This document shows, in pieces, positions 18,148-28,388 of a stretch of 64,000 nucleotides of DNA. The DNA is from Mariprofundus erugo (lineage in GTDB: Bacteria; Pseudomonadota; Zetaproteobacteria; Mariprofundales; Mariprofundaceae): assembly GCF_005818865.1 (NCBI RefSeq), contig NZ_VBRY01000009.1:62001-126000 (forward strand). Direction: 5' to 3'. Position 1 is the first letter of the stretch. Every line of letters begins with the position of its first letter. The position numbers and the translations under genes are program-made. Below the pieces are notes generated by a model, which saw only the letters and a list, made by a program, of their open reading frames with translations, did not search any database and was not told where the DNA came from.

Positions 18148-20547
18148 TTGACAGCTGGCGCGTTCTGGAAAACAGACTGGTTTCTCGGCATTATGATAAC
18201 CCTGCTTTTGCTGGGCGCCCACAGCAGTGGTCTGCAACCACTGCAGGAACTCGACAACCACTTCTACGATCTGAATCTCAGAGCCCATCTTGCCGCTGTC
18301 GATGAGGATATCATCATTGTCGATGTCGACAAGGCCTCACTGGCGCAGATGGGCAATCACCCGCAAAGCACGATTGCCGAAACGATCAGCAAACTTTCGG
18401 CTGCAGGCGCAGCAGTGATTGCCCTCGATCTGTTTTACGGCCAGCCGGACAGCGACCCTGCCCATGGCAGCGGCATACTGCCGGCTACGCTCGCGCAAGC
18501 AGGCAATATCCTGCTGCCCATCTACTTTCTGACCGGAGAGAGCGGCAACCGCTTAAACCCGGACCTCCCCGACTACCTCAACCATGCCACGATCAGCCAC
18601 ATCGTCGACACGGAAGGCAACCAGGCAATCAACGGTGGTTATCTTCGCAGCCCCTATCCCGAACTTGCCGGCGCTGCAGCCGGTCTTGGCCACCTGAATA
18701 TCTTCCCTGATGCCGATGGCGCCGTTCGTTCGGAGCCGCTGGCAGTGATCTATAACGGCAAGTATTTCCCATCCATGTCACTCAATCTTGCCGCCCGCGC
18801 CCTGCACGTACCGCTGAGCGATATCCGCATCAATATCGGCCATACGATTGAACTGGGCCCCATCACCATTCCGGTCAATGAGCGGATACAGATGCGGCCG
18901 GCCTTTCACAGCCCGGCCTATCCGGTCTACTCGCTGGCCTCAGTCTGGTCGGGCGAGACCCCTGCCGATCTGTTTAATGGAAAAATCGTACTGATCGGCA
19001 AGGCCGGCCATGTTAGCGGCAACACCTTTGCAACCCCTCTCACCCCTCAGATGAGCAGTGTCGAATTCAATGCCCATGTGCTGCAGAGCATCCTCAAAGA
19101 GGAGTTCATCAGCCGCCCTGCCTGGGCAGGCATGGTTGAAACGGGCCTGATGATTCTGATCGGCCTGTATCTGATCCTTCTGCTGCCACGCATGCCGGCC
19201 ATGATCGCGGCCGTAGCCTCGGCGCTGCTATTGCTGCTGATCATCGGCAGCAGTGCCTTTGTGCTCAATAGCCATGCGCTCTGGCTGCAATGCATGAGTG
19301 CTGCCCTGCTGCTGCTGACCGGTCACCTTGCCCTGACACTGAAGCTGTATGGCTCAACCTACCTGCGCAGCGTCAGCCATCAAAATCACAACATGGCTGA
19401 CACCAATAAAATGCTGGCGATCACCTTCCAGAATCAGGGCATGCTGGAACAGGCATACGAAAAATTCATGGCCTGCAATTTGAATGATGAAATTGCCTCG
19501 ATGATGTATGAACTTGCACTGTCATTTGAACGCAAGCGACAGTTCACGCGGGCGATCGACATTTATAAACATCTGAGCGAACACTATCAGCCCGGATACC
19601 GGGATATTCAGAACCGTCTCATTGCTGCCAACAGCAGCAGGGAGGCGGTTTCCGATGGCGATGCCAATGCAGGTCTCTCCTCCCTGCTTGGCAGTGGTGA
19701 TGAAAAGCCGACCCTCGGGCGCTACGAAATCCTCAGCGAGCTGGGCAAAGGTGCAATGGGCACCGTATATCTCGGCCAGGATCCGAAAATTAATCGTAAG
19801 GTCGCCATCAAGACCATGGCGCTGTCGCAGGAATTCGAGCCGGGGGAACTTGAAGAGGTCAAAAAACGCTTTTTCCATGAGGCGGAAATCGCCGGCATGC
19901 TCAACCACCCCAACATCGTCACCATTTTCGATGCCGGTGATGAGCATGACCTGGCCTATATCGCCATGGAATACCTTGATGGTGTGGACCTGGCTCCGTA
20001 TACCAAAAAAGGAAAACTGCTGCCGCTGCAGACCACGCTGAAAATCATTGCCAGGGTTGCCGAGGCACTGCAATACGCCCATAACCACGGTGTCATTCAT
20101 CGCGACATCAAGCCGGCCAATATCATGATACTGAAAAACAAGACGGTAAAGGTGACCGACTTCGGCATCGCCCATATTACCGAATCGAGCAAAACACGCG
20201 ATGGTGTGGTGCTCGGCACCCCCTCATACATGTCGCCGGAACAACTTTCCGGCAAACAGCTCGATGGACGCTCCGACCTGTTCTCGCTGGGTGTGATGCT
20301 CTATGAACTGACCACCGGTGTCCGCCCGTTCCGGGCCGAATCCATTGCCAAGTTGATGTTAAAAATTGCCAAAGAGCCTCACGTCGATCCGCGTCAGCAT
20401 AATCCGGAGATTCCTGTCTGCGTTGTCACTCTTATCGACAGGCTGCTGGCAAAAAAGGCACCACAAAGGGTTGCCTCGGCCAGCGAGGCGCTTGAAGAAA
20501 TCAGTCACTGCCTGCGTTTGCTAAACAGTTCGGGAGGTCAATCATGA
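18148..20547 (+). CDS. CHASE2-domain membrane Ser/Thr protein kinase
   Basis: The 799-residue protein begins with a membrane helix (WFLGIMITLLLLGA), then an extracytoplasmic CHASE2 sensor region (about 30-310) with IIIVDVDKASLAQMG and VIALDLFY. Three further membrane helices (about 325-410), a helical/TPR-like linker and a PknB-type kinase domain from about 524 follow. Kinase motifs are intact: LGKGAMGTVY, AIK near 553, HRDIKPAN near 650 and DFGIAH near 668. I favour the TTG start at 18148 because GAGGGAGGAG lies 7 bases upstream; upstream ATGs lack such a site. It overlaps the PP2C gene by 4 bases. Confidence 0.9.
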   Translation: MTAGAFWKTDWFLGIMITLLLLGAHSSGLQPLQELDNHFYDLNLRAHLAAVDEDIIIVDVDKASLAQMGNHPQSTIAETISKLSAAGAAVIALDLFYGQPDSDPAHGSGILPATLAQAGNILLPIYFLTGESGNRLNPDLPDYLNHATISHIVDTEGNQAINGGYLRSPYPELAGAAAGLGHLNIFPDADGAVRSEPLAVIYNGKYFPSMSLNLAARALHVPLSDIRINIGHTIELGPITIPVNERIQMRPAFHSPAYPVYSLASVWSGETPADLFNGKIVLIGKAGHVSGNTFATPLTPQMSSVEFNAHVLQSILKEEFISRPAWAGMVETGLMILIGLYLILLLPRMPAMIAAVASALLLLLIIGSSAFVLNSHALWLQCMSAALLLLTGHLALTLKLYGSTYLRSVSHQNHNMADTNKMLAITFQNQGMLEQAYEKFMACNLNDEIASMMYELALSFERKRQFTRAIDIYKHLSEHYQPGYRDIQNRLIAANSSREAVSDGDANAGLSSLLGSGDEKPTLGRYEILSELGKGAMGTVYLGQDPKINRKVAIKTMALSQEFEPGELEEVKKRFFHEAEIAGMLNHPNIVTIFDAGDEHDLAYIAMEYLDGVDLAPYTKKGKLLPLQTTLKIIARVAEALQYAHNHGVIHRDIKPANIMILKNKTVKVTDFGIAHITESSKTRDGVVLGTPSYMSPEQLSGKQLDGRSDLFSLGVMLYELTTGVRPFRAESIAKLMLKIAKEPHVDPRQHNPEIPVCVVTLIDRLLAKKAPQRVASASEALEEISHCLRLLNSSGGQS

Positions 20548-21347
20548 CATCACTGGAGATGTATGCCGCTACCGATGTCGGTATGCGCCGGAACCACAAT
20601 GAGGACTGCGTGAAAATTACTCCCTCGCATGGTATTGCGGTTCTGGCCGATGGCATGGGCGGCTATAATGCCGGCGAAGTGGCCAGTGCCATGGCTGTCG
20701 ACCTGATCAGTGAACAGGTCAGGGAAAAAGTGCTGTCCATCCCGAAAGCGGCCATTGATCGTGCGACCGGATTTACCGGCGAATCCATTCTGCTGCGCCA
20801 GGCCATTATCGATGCCAACGATGCCATCTATCAAAAAGCGCAAAGTGACCGGCAATGTGCCGGCATGGGCACAACAGTGCTGGCAGCCCTTTTCTATGCC
20901 GACCGCATTACGGCAGCCCATGTCGGCGACTCGCGCATGTACCGGCTGCGCGGTGGCATTTTAAGCCATGTGACCGAAGATCACTCGCTGATCCATGAGC
21001 AGGTGCGCAGAGGACTGGTCACAGCCGCCGATGCACGCAATTCGATGATCAAAAATCTCGTCACCCGCGCCCTTGGCATCGAGGCTGGTGTCGAACCTGA
21101 TATCGTGGAGGATATGGTACAGCCGGGCGACATCTATCTGATGTGCTCGGATGGCGTCACCGATGTCGTTGCCGATGAGCTGATTCAGCAAACCATGAGT
21201 CGCTACAGCAAACAACTGGCGGAAGGAGCCGGCAAACTGATCCAGCTGGCCAATGATGCCGGTGGCCCGGATAATATATCGGTCATTCTGATCCGGGCCG
21301 ATGCCGAACAGAAGCGGGGGCTGTTCTCGCGTCTGCTCGGAAAATAA
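20544..21347 (+). CDS. PP2C-family Ser/Thr protein phosphatase
   Basis: The 267-residue enzyme should reverse the adjacent kinase. PP2C motifs with metal-binding aspartates are clear: RRNHNEDC, VLADGMGGYNAGE, AAHVGDSRMYRLRGG, LMCSDGVTDVV and GGPDNISVILIR. There is no membrane segment, so it acts in the cytoplasm. The ATG overlaps the kinase stop (ATGA), giving the classical coupled kinase/phosphatase pair. Confidence 0.95.
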   Translation: MTSLEMYAATDVGMRRNHNEDCVKITPSHGIAVLADGMGGYNAGEVASAMAVDLISEQVREKVLSIPKAAIDRATGFTGESILLRQAIIDANDAIYQKAQSDRQCAGMGTTVLAALFYADRITAAHVGDSRMYRLRGGILSHVTEDHSLIHEQVRRGLVTAADARNSMIKNLVTRALGIEAGVEPDIVEDMVQPGDIYLMCSDGVTDVVADELIQQTMSRYSKQLAEGAGKLIQLANDAGGPDNISVILIRADAEQKRGLFSRLLGK

Positions 21348-21424
21348 AGAGATTCTCCTGCGGAAAAGATCATCCGCCGGAAAAGGCTGAAGAGTCACAT
21401 CTATCAGGGATGGGGAGATAACTG

Positions 21425-22543
21425 ATGTACATCGCTTCCATACAGCAGCTGCCACAGGCCATTCAACAGGCTGCAACCTCATATGAGCAGCCCATTGCAG
21501 TCATCATGCTGGCAGAAAGCCATGCCGGGCAGATCAACCGCATCATCGACGAGCTGGTCGAATCCGCCATCCCTTTTATCGGGGCCATATTCCCGGCCCT
21601 GATTCACGGCGACCGTACCTTCACCGAGGGGGCCATCGTCAATGTATTTCCCGCCATAGCTGCCCCCATACTGATCACCGGTCTGAATCGGGACGATTAT
21701 CATATTCCCGAACTGCTGCCAGCCGGCGCAGCCGGTACCGGCTCGCCGACCGGCATCATTCTGCTAGATGCCATGACCACCCACACCGATACGCTGCTTG
21801 CCGGCATCTTTAACCAGGTCGGCAACCGCATCCACTTTTTCGGAGGCTGTTCCGGCTTCAGTGACCTTGTGCATCGCCCCTGTATCTTTACCACCGATGG
21901 CATCATCCGAGATGCCGCGGTCATTGCCCTGACATCGCTCAACAGCAGCCTGTCGGCCCGCCATGGCTGGCAGCGCCTCAACCATGAGCCGATCATCGCT
22001 ACGCGCACCTGCAAAAATGTGGTGCATGAGATGAACTGGGAACCGGCCTATGATTTTTATCATACCTCTGTAAAAACACATGGCGAATCGGATGTGACTG
22101 CCGATGCCTTCTACAACAAGGCCAGCTACTTCCCGCTCGGGCTGTATCGTGAACACCAGGAGGATGTTGTACGCGACCCGTTACTGGCCAACACATCCGA
22201 TCAAAGTATTCAGTTTGCTTCCAGTGTACCGGAAAACTCGGTCATGTATCTGCTGCATGGCAACACCGGCTCACTGATCGAGGCTGCCATTACGGCTGTG
22301 GATGACTGCTGCACAGCCGCTATACAGGCTGATCACTGTCTGATCATGGACTGTTTCTCCCGCACTCTGGTCCTCGGTGATGCCTTCGGCCGGGAACTTG
22401 CAGCAGCAGGCCGGCAGCTACAGATCCATGGCCAGCATGCGATCCCTGAAGGCGCAGTGACGCTGGGGGAGATCTCCTCCTACGGTGAGGACTATCTGGA
22501 GCTGTTCAACAAAACGATTGTGGTCGGCCTGCTATATGCCTGA
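21425..22543 (+). CDS. FIST-domain sensory protein
   Basis: The 372-residue protein consists of an N-terminal FIST domain (about 30-200) and a FIST_C domain (about 215-365). Typical pieces are FFGGCSGFSDL, YPLGL-like YFPLGLYREHQED and the small-residue-rich C-terminal strand region. FIST domains are proposed to bind small ligands such as amino acids and pass the signal to kinases or cyclases. Here it is a stand-alone protein whose gene overlaps the next hybrid histidine kinase by 8 bases, so the two probably form a sensor/kinase pair. A GGGGAG Shine-Dalgarno precedes the ATG. Confidence 0.9.
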   Translation: MYIASIQQLPQAIQQAATSYEQPIAVIMLAESHAGQINRIIDELVESAIPFIGAIFPALIHGDRTFTEGAIVNVFPAIAAPILITGLNRDDYHIPELLPAGAAGTGSPTGIILLDAMTTHTDTLLAGIFNQVGNRIHFFGGCSGFSDLVHRPCIFTTDGIIRDAAVIALTSLNSSLSARHGWQRLNHEPIIATRTCKNVVHEMNWEPAYDFYHTSVKTHGESDVTADAFYNKASYFPLGLYREHQEDVVRDPLLANTSDQSIQFASSVPENSVMYLLHGNTGSLIEAAITAVDDCCTAAIQADHCLIMDCFSRTLVLGDAFGRELAAAGRQLQIHGQHAIPEGAVTLGEISSYGEDYLELFNKTIVVGLLYA

Positions 22544-24950
22544 GTCTTCTGCACAGAGCGCCATCATCAATGATGTACTGCTGCTGTACGAGCTCTCACT
22601 CGCTATCGGCAGTTCGCTGGACGCGAGAAAAAACTGCGAAGGATTTCTCAATATCCTGCAGGCGCGAAAAAACATCACCCAGGTTGCGGTATGGATTTTA
22701 ACCGATGCAGACCACGCAGATGGCTCCCCGCAACTCTCTCTCCTTTATGCCAATCCGAGGCGCAGCACGCCTGTGGCCGGCAGGGAGCGCACGCCCCCCC
22801 TGCTCCGCACCATGCATGAACGCAGACCCGTGACCATCAGCAGCCCGGAGATGGATGACGAGCGACTGGCCGGCGACGGACTGTTTGTACTTTTTCCACT
22901 GGCTGAATTCGGCGTACTCGAGCTCTACTTTCCTTCCCGTCATGCCACCATCCCCCCCCGCACGGTGAATCAGCTGAAAAATGTGATCGACAAATTCGCC
23001 GCCTCACTGGCCGGTTCACTGGCGCATGAACGCCTGCAGCACACCGAGGCACTGTTGCGCCAGAGTGAAAACAGATATCGCATGCTGATTGAAAATCTTC
23101 CACAACGCTTTTTCATCAAGGATACCAGCTCGAACTTTGTCGCCATCAGTCACAACCTTGCCAGCGACCTTGGCATTCAACCGGATGAAGTGAGTGGTAA
23201 AAATGATTTCGACTTCTTCCCGGCCGAGCTGGCGAAAAAGTTTCAGATGGATGACCAGCGCGTAATGCAACAGGGAAAGCCGGAAGAGATCGAAGAGCGG
23301 GTAATTGTCCGGGGCGAGGAGCGTATCATCCAGACCATCAAGGCACCGGCGCTGGACCGGGATGGCAACATTGCCGGCGTACTCGGCATGTTCTGGGATA
23401 TCAGCGAGCAGAAAAAGGACCGTGAACAGATTGCCCGCCTGGTCGCCTCGGTCGAGCATGCCCAGGACGCCATCATCATCTCGGATCAGGAGGCCCGCAT
23501 ACAGTATGTGAACCCGGCCTTTGAGCAGATGACCGGCTATGCCGCCAGTGATGCGGTCGGACAATTCACCCGCATTCTGCGCAGCAATAAACATCCGGAA
23601 GCCTTTTATAAGCATATGCTGGATACGGTTCAGCAGGGTAATATCTGGCGAGGCGAAATGATTATCCAGTGCCGGGATGGCTCGCTGCGCCACGTTGAGC
23701 GCAATATCGCCCCGGTGTTTGATGATGCCGGAGAGGTCATCTGTCATGTCACCATCCAGCGCGATATTACCGAACACAAACAGATGGAGGAAAAATTTCT
23801 GCATGCGCAGAAAATGGAATCCCTCGGTATTCTGGTCGGCGGCGTTGCCCATGAGTTCAACAATGCCCTGGCCGGCATCACCGGCCGCCTTTACCTGCTC
23901 AAACGAAAACTCACAGCATCCGCCACGGCACTGAATGATGTCGAGATTGCCGAAGAGCTCTGCTTCCGCTCGGCCGACATGGTCAAAAAGATGCTCGCAT
24001 TTGCCCGCAAAAGTCCGTTGCAGATGCACGATTTCGATCTTGGCTCTTTTATCAGGGAGACATTCCGGCTGCACCGGCTCTCCATTCCTGAAAGCATCAC
24101 GGTCCATACCATGTTCGAAGCAGATACCATGGTGATTCATGGTGACACAAGCCAGGTTCAGCAGATTATTATCAACCTGTTGAATAATGCCCGCGATGCA
24201 GTGGAGGGCGTGGACAATCCGGAGATCACCCTGTCACTGGCGCACTTTGTACCCGATGCCACCTTTATACAGGCACATCCGGACACCGCTGACAGGCACT
24301 TCGCCCGGATCAGTGTTGATGACAACGGCCACGGCATTCATCCATCCGACCTCCCCCATATCTTTGACCCGTTTTACACCACCAAAGAGGTGGGCAAAGG
24401 AACCGGACTCGGACTTGCCATGGTCTATGGCGCCTGTGGCATGCATGAGGGCTATGTTGATGTAACATCACAACCCGGGAAAGGCACCCGCATGGAGATC
24501 TGTCTTCCGCTGATCGACACGCCGGATCATACGCTTGAATCCGCCCCCTTACCGGCAACAGCCCGCGGTCATGGCGAGCTGATCCTCCTCGTCGATGATG
24601 AAGAGATGCTCAGGGAGACCCTGAAAGAGGTACTGCTATCGCTTGGTTACCGGGTGCTGGAGGCATCGGATGGAGAGCAGGCCATGCAGCTGTTTAGCAG
24701 CCACCATCATGAACTCGCCCTGGTACTGATGGATGTGGTAATGCCCCGGATGGGCGGTGTCGAAGCGGGACGTTTGATGCAGGCCATGCAACCGGATGTG
24801 CCGGTGATTTTCTGTACCGGCTATGACAAACACGATGTGATGGCTGACGAAAATATTGCCGATGACATGACGGTGAGCAAACCCTACAACATCGAGCTGA
24901 TCAGCCAGCAGATTGCCCGTCATATCCGAAAGCCTTTTACTTCCGGATAA
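22536..24950 (+). CDS. Hybrid histidine kinase (GAF-like, PAS-PAS, HisKA, HATPase, REC)
   Basis: The 804-residue cytoplasmic kinase has a GAF-like N-terminal region (about 15-160), two PAS domains (about 170-295 and 300-420), a HisKA box, an HATPase domain and a C-terminal receiver. The phospho-acceptor His lies in GGVAHEFNNALAGITG near residue 437. The ATPase shows IINLLNNARDAVEG and GTGLGLAMVYG; the receiver shows LILLVDDEE and its phospho-acceptor Asp in LVLMDVVMPRMGG near 732. I start it at the ATG at 22536, overlapping the FIST gene end, instead of the out-of-family extension. Confidence 0.92.
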   Translation: MPESSAQSAIINDVLLLYELSLAIGSSLDARKNCEGFLNILQARKNITQVAVWILTDADHADGSPQLSLLYANPRRSTPVAGRERTPPLLRTMHERRPVTISSPEMDDERLAGDGLFVLFPLAEFGVLELYFPSRHATIPPRTVNQLKNVIDKFAASLAGSLAHERLQHTEALLRQSENRYRMLIENLPQRFFIKDTSSNFVAISHNLASDLGIQPDEVSGKNDFDFFPAELAKKFQMDDQRVMQQGKPEEIEERVIVRGEERIIQTIKAPALDRDGNIAGVLGMFWDISEQKKDREQIARLVASVEHAQDAIIISDQEARIQYVNPAFEQMTGYAASDAVGQFTRILRSNKHPEAFYKHMLDTVQQGNIWRGEMIIQCRDGSLRHVERNIAPVFDDAGEVICHVTIQRDITEHKQMEEKFLHAQKMESLGILVGGVAHEFNNALAGITGRLYLLKRKLTASATALNDVEIAEELCFRSADMVKKMLAFARKSPLQMHDFDLGSFIRETFRLHRLSIPESITVHTMFEADTMVIHGDTSQVQQIIINLLNNARDAVEGVDNPEITLSLAHFVPDATFIQAHPDTADRHFARISVDDNGHGIHPSDLPHIFDPFYTTKEVGKGTGLGLAMVYGACGMHEGYVDVTSQPGKGTRMEICLPLIDTPDHTLESAPLPATARGHGELILLVDDEEMLRETLKEVLLSLGYRVLEASDGEQAMQLFSSHHHELALVLMDVVMPRMGGVEAGRLMQAMQPDVPVIFCTGYDKHDVMADENIADDMTVSKPYNIELISQQIARHIRKPFTSG

Positions 24951-25014
24951 GTACGCCCGCCCCTCCTTCGATCATGGCACACGACTTGCGTTATACGGGC
25001 AGAGACAGAGCCAC

Positions 25015-28000
25015 ATGCCAGCAGAAGATATCACCACAGTCATGAGCCGCGACATCACCACGGCAACGGCAGACATCAGCGCTGCTGAAGCCGCTGTATT
25101 GATCAGCAAAAGCCGGCAGAAGTGCATCATTATTACGGCCGGGGGCTTCCCCGCAGGTCTGCTCACTGCGGCCGATATCTGTGCTGTGGTCGCACAGGGG
25201 CATCATCCGCTGACCACGACCATTGCCGATATCCCCCTGTCACCTGTCACCACACTCCCGGCTGATACCCCCTGCCATCAAATCGCTGACCTGCCCGGGC
25301 AAGACAGTCAATATATCGTGGTGGATCAGCAGAACATGGCCATCGGCCTGATCGATCAGGCCACACTCTGTCAGCTGCGCAAGGCCAACACAGAAGCTCG
25401 CCTGGCCGAACAACAGCAGGAGCTGAGACAGCTGACCTCATACATGCAGAAAAAAGATCAGCTTGATCATATCATCAGCCATATTCCGGTTGTCCATTAC
25501 GCCTGCCGTTATCAGTCGGGCAGTTTCATCCCCTACTATGTTTCGGCCAACATTGAGACCCTGTTCGGCTACACGGCCACTGATTACATGGAAAACGGGA
25601 CATGGTGGCAATCCATCCTGCATCCTGATGATGTCGAGCATGTGCTTAAACGGTTCGGGGAGGCCATGCTCGCCGGTCAGCACGAATTCAGTCATGAGTA
25701 TCGCATCCGGAAGAAGGGGGGATCGCTGGTCTGGATCCGGGATGATGTAAACCTCGTTCATAATCAGGCCGGAGCACTGACTGAAATCATCGGTTCATGG
25801 CTGGATATCAGTGAGCAAAAGCTGCGTCAGTATGAGTTCGAGTCGGTTGTTGAAGCAAGCTTTGACGCCCTGATTGTTCATCGTCACGGTATCATCCTGT
25901 TTGCCAACAAGGCCGCCCTTCACCTTATCGGCGCCCGTAGCACTGCAGAAATCATCGGCACACCGATTCAGCGCTACCTGCACCCGGATGACTATACCCG
26001 GGCCATCGAGCGGTTGCAGAGCCTGACACCCGGAGGCGCCCCGCTGCCTCCGACGGTAGAGCGCTATCTCCGTCTGGATGGCGACACCATTGAAGTCGAG
26101 GTCTCCACCGCACTGTTTCAATACAACGGAGAAGCAGCATTCCTCTCCGCCGGACGGGATATCAGCGAACGTAAACAGGCCGAGCTGCTGCTGAAAAGAA
26201 GTGAAGAGAAGTTCCGCACCATTATCGATGCATCTCCGGTTGCACTGGCAGTGAGCGACTGTCATCAGCACATCACCCTGCTGAATCGCGCCTTTGTCGA
26301 TCTCTTCGGCTATACGCAGGATGATATACCATCGCTGCAGCACTGGTGGCCTCTGGCCTATCCCGACCCGGCCTATCGCCGGCAGGTCGAGCAGTCGTGG
26401 CAGGCCGCCATTGCCAGTATCCATCAGCGAACTGCCGGGCATACGCCGATGGAATTCCGGGTGACCTGCAAGGATGGCACCATCAGGGATATCCAGTTCA
26501 TCGTCACGGCTATGGGGGAGAGCTGCCTGACCATCATGAATGATCTGACCGCCCGCAAACAGGCTGAAAACCTGGCCCGCAAAATGTTGCAGGCCATCGA
26601 GCAGGCGGGTGAATCCATTCTTATGACCGACGCTGCCGGCATCATCGAGTATGTGAACCCGGCCTTTTCCGAACTGACCGGCTACAGCTGCCATGAAGCC
26701 GTCGGTCAAACGCTGGCCATGCTGCAGCTCCATGATCAAAACAGCCCCCTGTTCGAGCAGATGTGGAACACCATCTCGCATGGGGAGACATGGAGTGACA
26801 AGGCCATCGAATACGCCCGCGACGGCCACCCGATACCGGTGATGCTGACCATCTCTCCCGTGCGCAATGAATCGGGCATCATTACCAGCTATGTCGGCAT
26901 TCAGCAGGATTTAAGTGCCTACGAAAGCCTTGAGCAGCAATTTCATCAGGCACAGAAGATGGAAGCCATCGGTACACTGGTGGGCGGCATCGCCCATGAT
27001 TTCAACAATATGCTGGCCGGCATCACCGGCAACCTGTTTCTGGTCCGGCACCGGCTGGAGAATCACCCTCAGGCGCTTGAAAAACTGGCCAATGTAGAGG
27101 AGCTGACCTTTCGGGCCTCGGATATGATCCGCCAACTGCTGACCTATGCCCGCAGGGACAAGGTCAGCATGAGGGCGTTGCCACTGGCACCGTTTATCAA
27201 GGAAACCCTGAAATTCCTGCGCACTGTGATACCCGAAAATATCGAGCTGCATCAGTACATCAGCCTTGAGCATATCATGATTCATGGCGATGGCACCCAG
27301 CTGCACCAGGTACTGATGAACCTGATAAATAATGCCCGTGACGCCCTGGAAGAGATTGAGAACCCGATCATCTCGGTGAGACTGGAGCTGTTTCAGCCTG
27401 ACCACAGCTTTATCAAGAAGCACCGCTATTTCAGGGAGGGATCATATGCCCGCCTGATCATTGCCGATAACGGTGCGGGCATTGCCGCCGAACATCTCCC
27501 GCATATTTTTGAACCGTTCTTCACAACAAAAGAGCTCGGCAAGGGAACCGGCCTGGGACTGGCCATGGTATATGGCGCGATCAAAACCCACCGTGGCTTT
27601 ATTGAGGTGACGAGCAACAGCGAATCAGGCACCCATTTTGATATCTATCTGCCAGCGCTGACGCCGGAAACAGGCACAACAGGCCTGCCAACAGCCGATA
27701 AGATGATCTGCGGTCATGGCGAAACCATTCTTCTGGCCGATGATGAGGCCCAGATTCTACAGACAGGAAAAGCGGTGCTGAAATCTCTGGGCTATCAGGT
27801 CCTCACCGCCGGCAATGGCAAGGAGGCTGTCGAACTTTTCTGTCTGCATGCAGACACGATTGCACTATGTATGCTTGATATTGTCATGCCGGTTATGGGG
27901 GGTGATGCCGCAGCTGAAAAGATTCGCGCCATCCGCCCCGACATGCCGGTCATTTTTGTATCCGGCTACGACAAACTCAACCATACCGATACGAGCAGTG

Positions 28001-28092
28001 AGACCATACTGACTAAACCCTGCCCGGTTACACTGATGAGCAGGGAAATCCATCAGGCCCTGCATCCGCAGCAGGACGAGCCGCAAGCGTAA
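25015..28092 (+). CDS. Hybrid histidine kinase (CBS, PAS x4, HisKA, HATPase, REC)
   Basis: This 1025-residue kinase starts with a CBS-like region (VMSRDITTATADISAAEAA onward to about residue 125). About four PAS/PAC units follow, including one with PYYVSANIETLFGYTATDY and one with EYVNPAFSELTGY. A HisKA box with the His in GGIAHDFNNMLAGITG near 660, an HATPase domain (LMNLINNARDALEE, GTGLGLAMVYGA) and a C-terminal receiver with Asp in LCMLDIVMPVMGG complete it. Its transmitter and receiver closely resemble those of the preceding kinase, suggesting duplication. The ATG at 25015 is preferred; the frame further upstream overlaps the previous gene. Confidence 0.9.
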   Translation: MPAEDITTVMSRDITTATADISAAEAAVLISKSRQKCIIITAGGFPAGLLTAADICAVVAQGHHPLTTTIADIPLSPVTTLPADTPCHQIADLPGQDSQYIVVDQQNMAIGLIDQATLCQLRKANTEARLAEQQQELRQLTSYMQKKDQLDHIISHIPVVHYACRYQSGSFIPYYVSANIETLFGYTATDYMENGTWWQSILHPDDVEHVLKRFGEAMLAGQHEFSHEYRIRKKGGSLVWIRDDVNLVHNQAGALTEIIGSWLDISEQKLRQYEFESVVEASFDALIVHRHGIILFANKAALHLIGARSTAEIIGTPIQRYLHPDDYTRAIERLQSLTPGGAPLPPTVERYLRLDGDTIEVEVSTALFQYNGEAAFLSAGRDISERKQAELLLKRSEEKFRTIIDASPVALAVSDCHQHITLLNRAFVDLFGYTQDDIPSLQHWWPLAYPDPAYRRQVEQSWQAAIASIHQRTAGHTPMEFRVTCKDGTIRDIQFIVTAMGESCLTIMNDLTARKQAENLARKMLQAIEQAGESILMTDAAGIIEYVNPAFSELTGYSCHEAVGQTLAMLQLHDQNSPLFEQMWNTISHGETWSDKAIEYARDGHPIPVMLTISPVRNESGIITSYVGIQQDLSAYESLEQQFHQAQKMEAIGTLVGGIAHDFNNMLAGITGNLFLVRHRLENHPQALEKLANVEELTFRASDMIRQLLTYARRDKVSMRALPLAPFIKETLKFLRTVIPENIELHQYISLEHIMIHGDGTQLHQVLMNLINNARDALEEIENPIISVRLELFQPDHSFIKKHRYFREGSYARLIIADNGAGIAAEHLPHIFEPFFTTKELGKGTGLGLAMVYGAIKTHRGFIEVTSNSESGTHFDIYLPALTPETGTTGLPTADKMICGHGETILLADDEAQILQTGKAVLKSLGYQVLTAGNGKEAVELFCLHADTIALCMLDIVMPVMGGDAAAEKIRAIRPDMPVIFVSGYDKLNHTDTSSETILTKPCPVTLMSREIHQALHPQQDEPQA

Positions 28093-28093
28093 T

Positions 28094-28360
28094 CTACTCT
28101 CTCTTTTCCCAGCTCTTGCCACGCGCCTCAGCCAGCAAACGCACCCCTTTCTCACGCTGGCTGTGCACAATTTTAAGTTCCTGCTCAAGCAGGCGACGTT
28201 CCCCCTCATCCATTTCGCCTGCAATCTCTTCCTGAAGCTTCAGCTCTTTCTTTTTCAGCTTCTTCAGTACCCTGGAAAGTCCTTCATCACGATCGTGGCG
28301 CTTGTACTCTTCCTCATAAAGGTAGTCGTTCAGTTTTTTAAGCAACTTTCTGAGCTTCAT
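28094..28360 (-). CDS. Small charged coiled-coil protein
   Basis: The 88-residue protein is almost entirely Lys/Glu/Leu-rich helix, with heptad-like pattern through RVLKKLKKKELKLQEEI and LLEQELKIVHSQ. It has no membrane segment. It follows the Na/Pi cotransporter by 28 bases on the same strand and converges with the hybrid kinase (stops 1 base apart). A GAGGGG Shine-Dalgarno is present. Function unknown; a partner of the transporter or of polyphosphate is only a guess. Confidence 0.7.
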   Translation of the reverse strand: MKLRKLLKKLNDYLYEEEYKRHDRDEGLSRVLKKLKKKELKLQEEIAGEMDEGERRLLEQELKIVHSQREKGVRLLAEARGKSWEKRE

Positions 28361-28388
28361 CTCTTTTGCCCCTCATCCCGAGCCCTGA

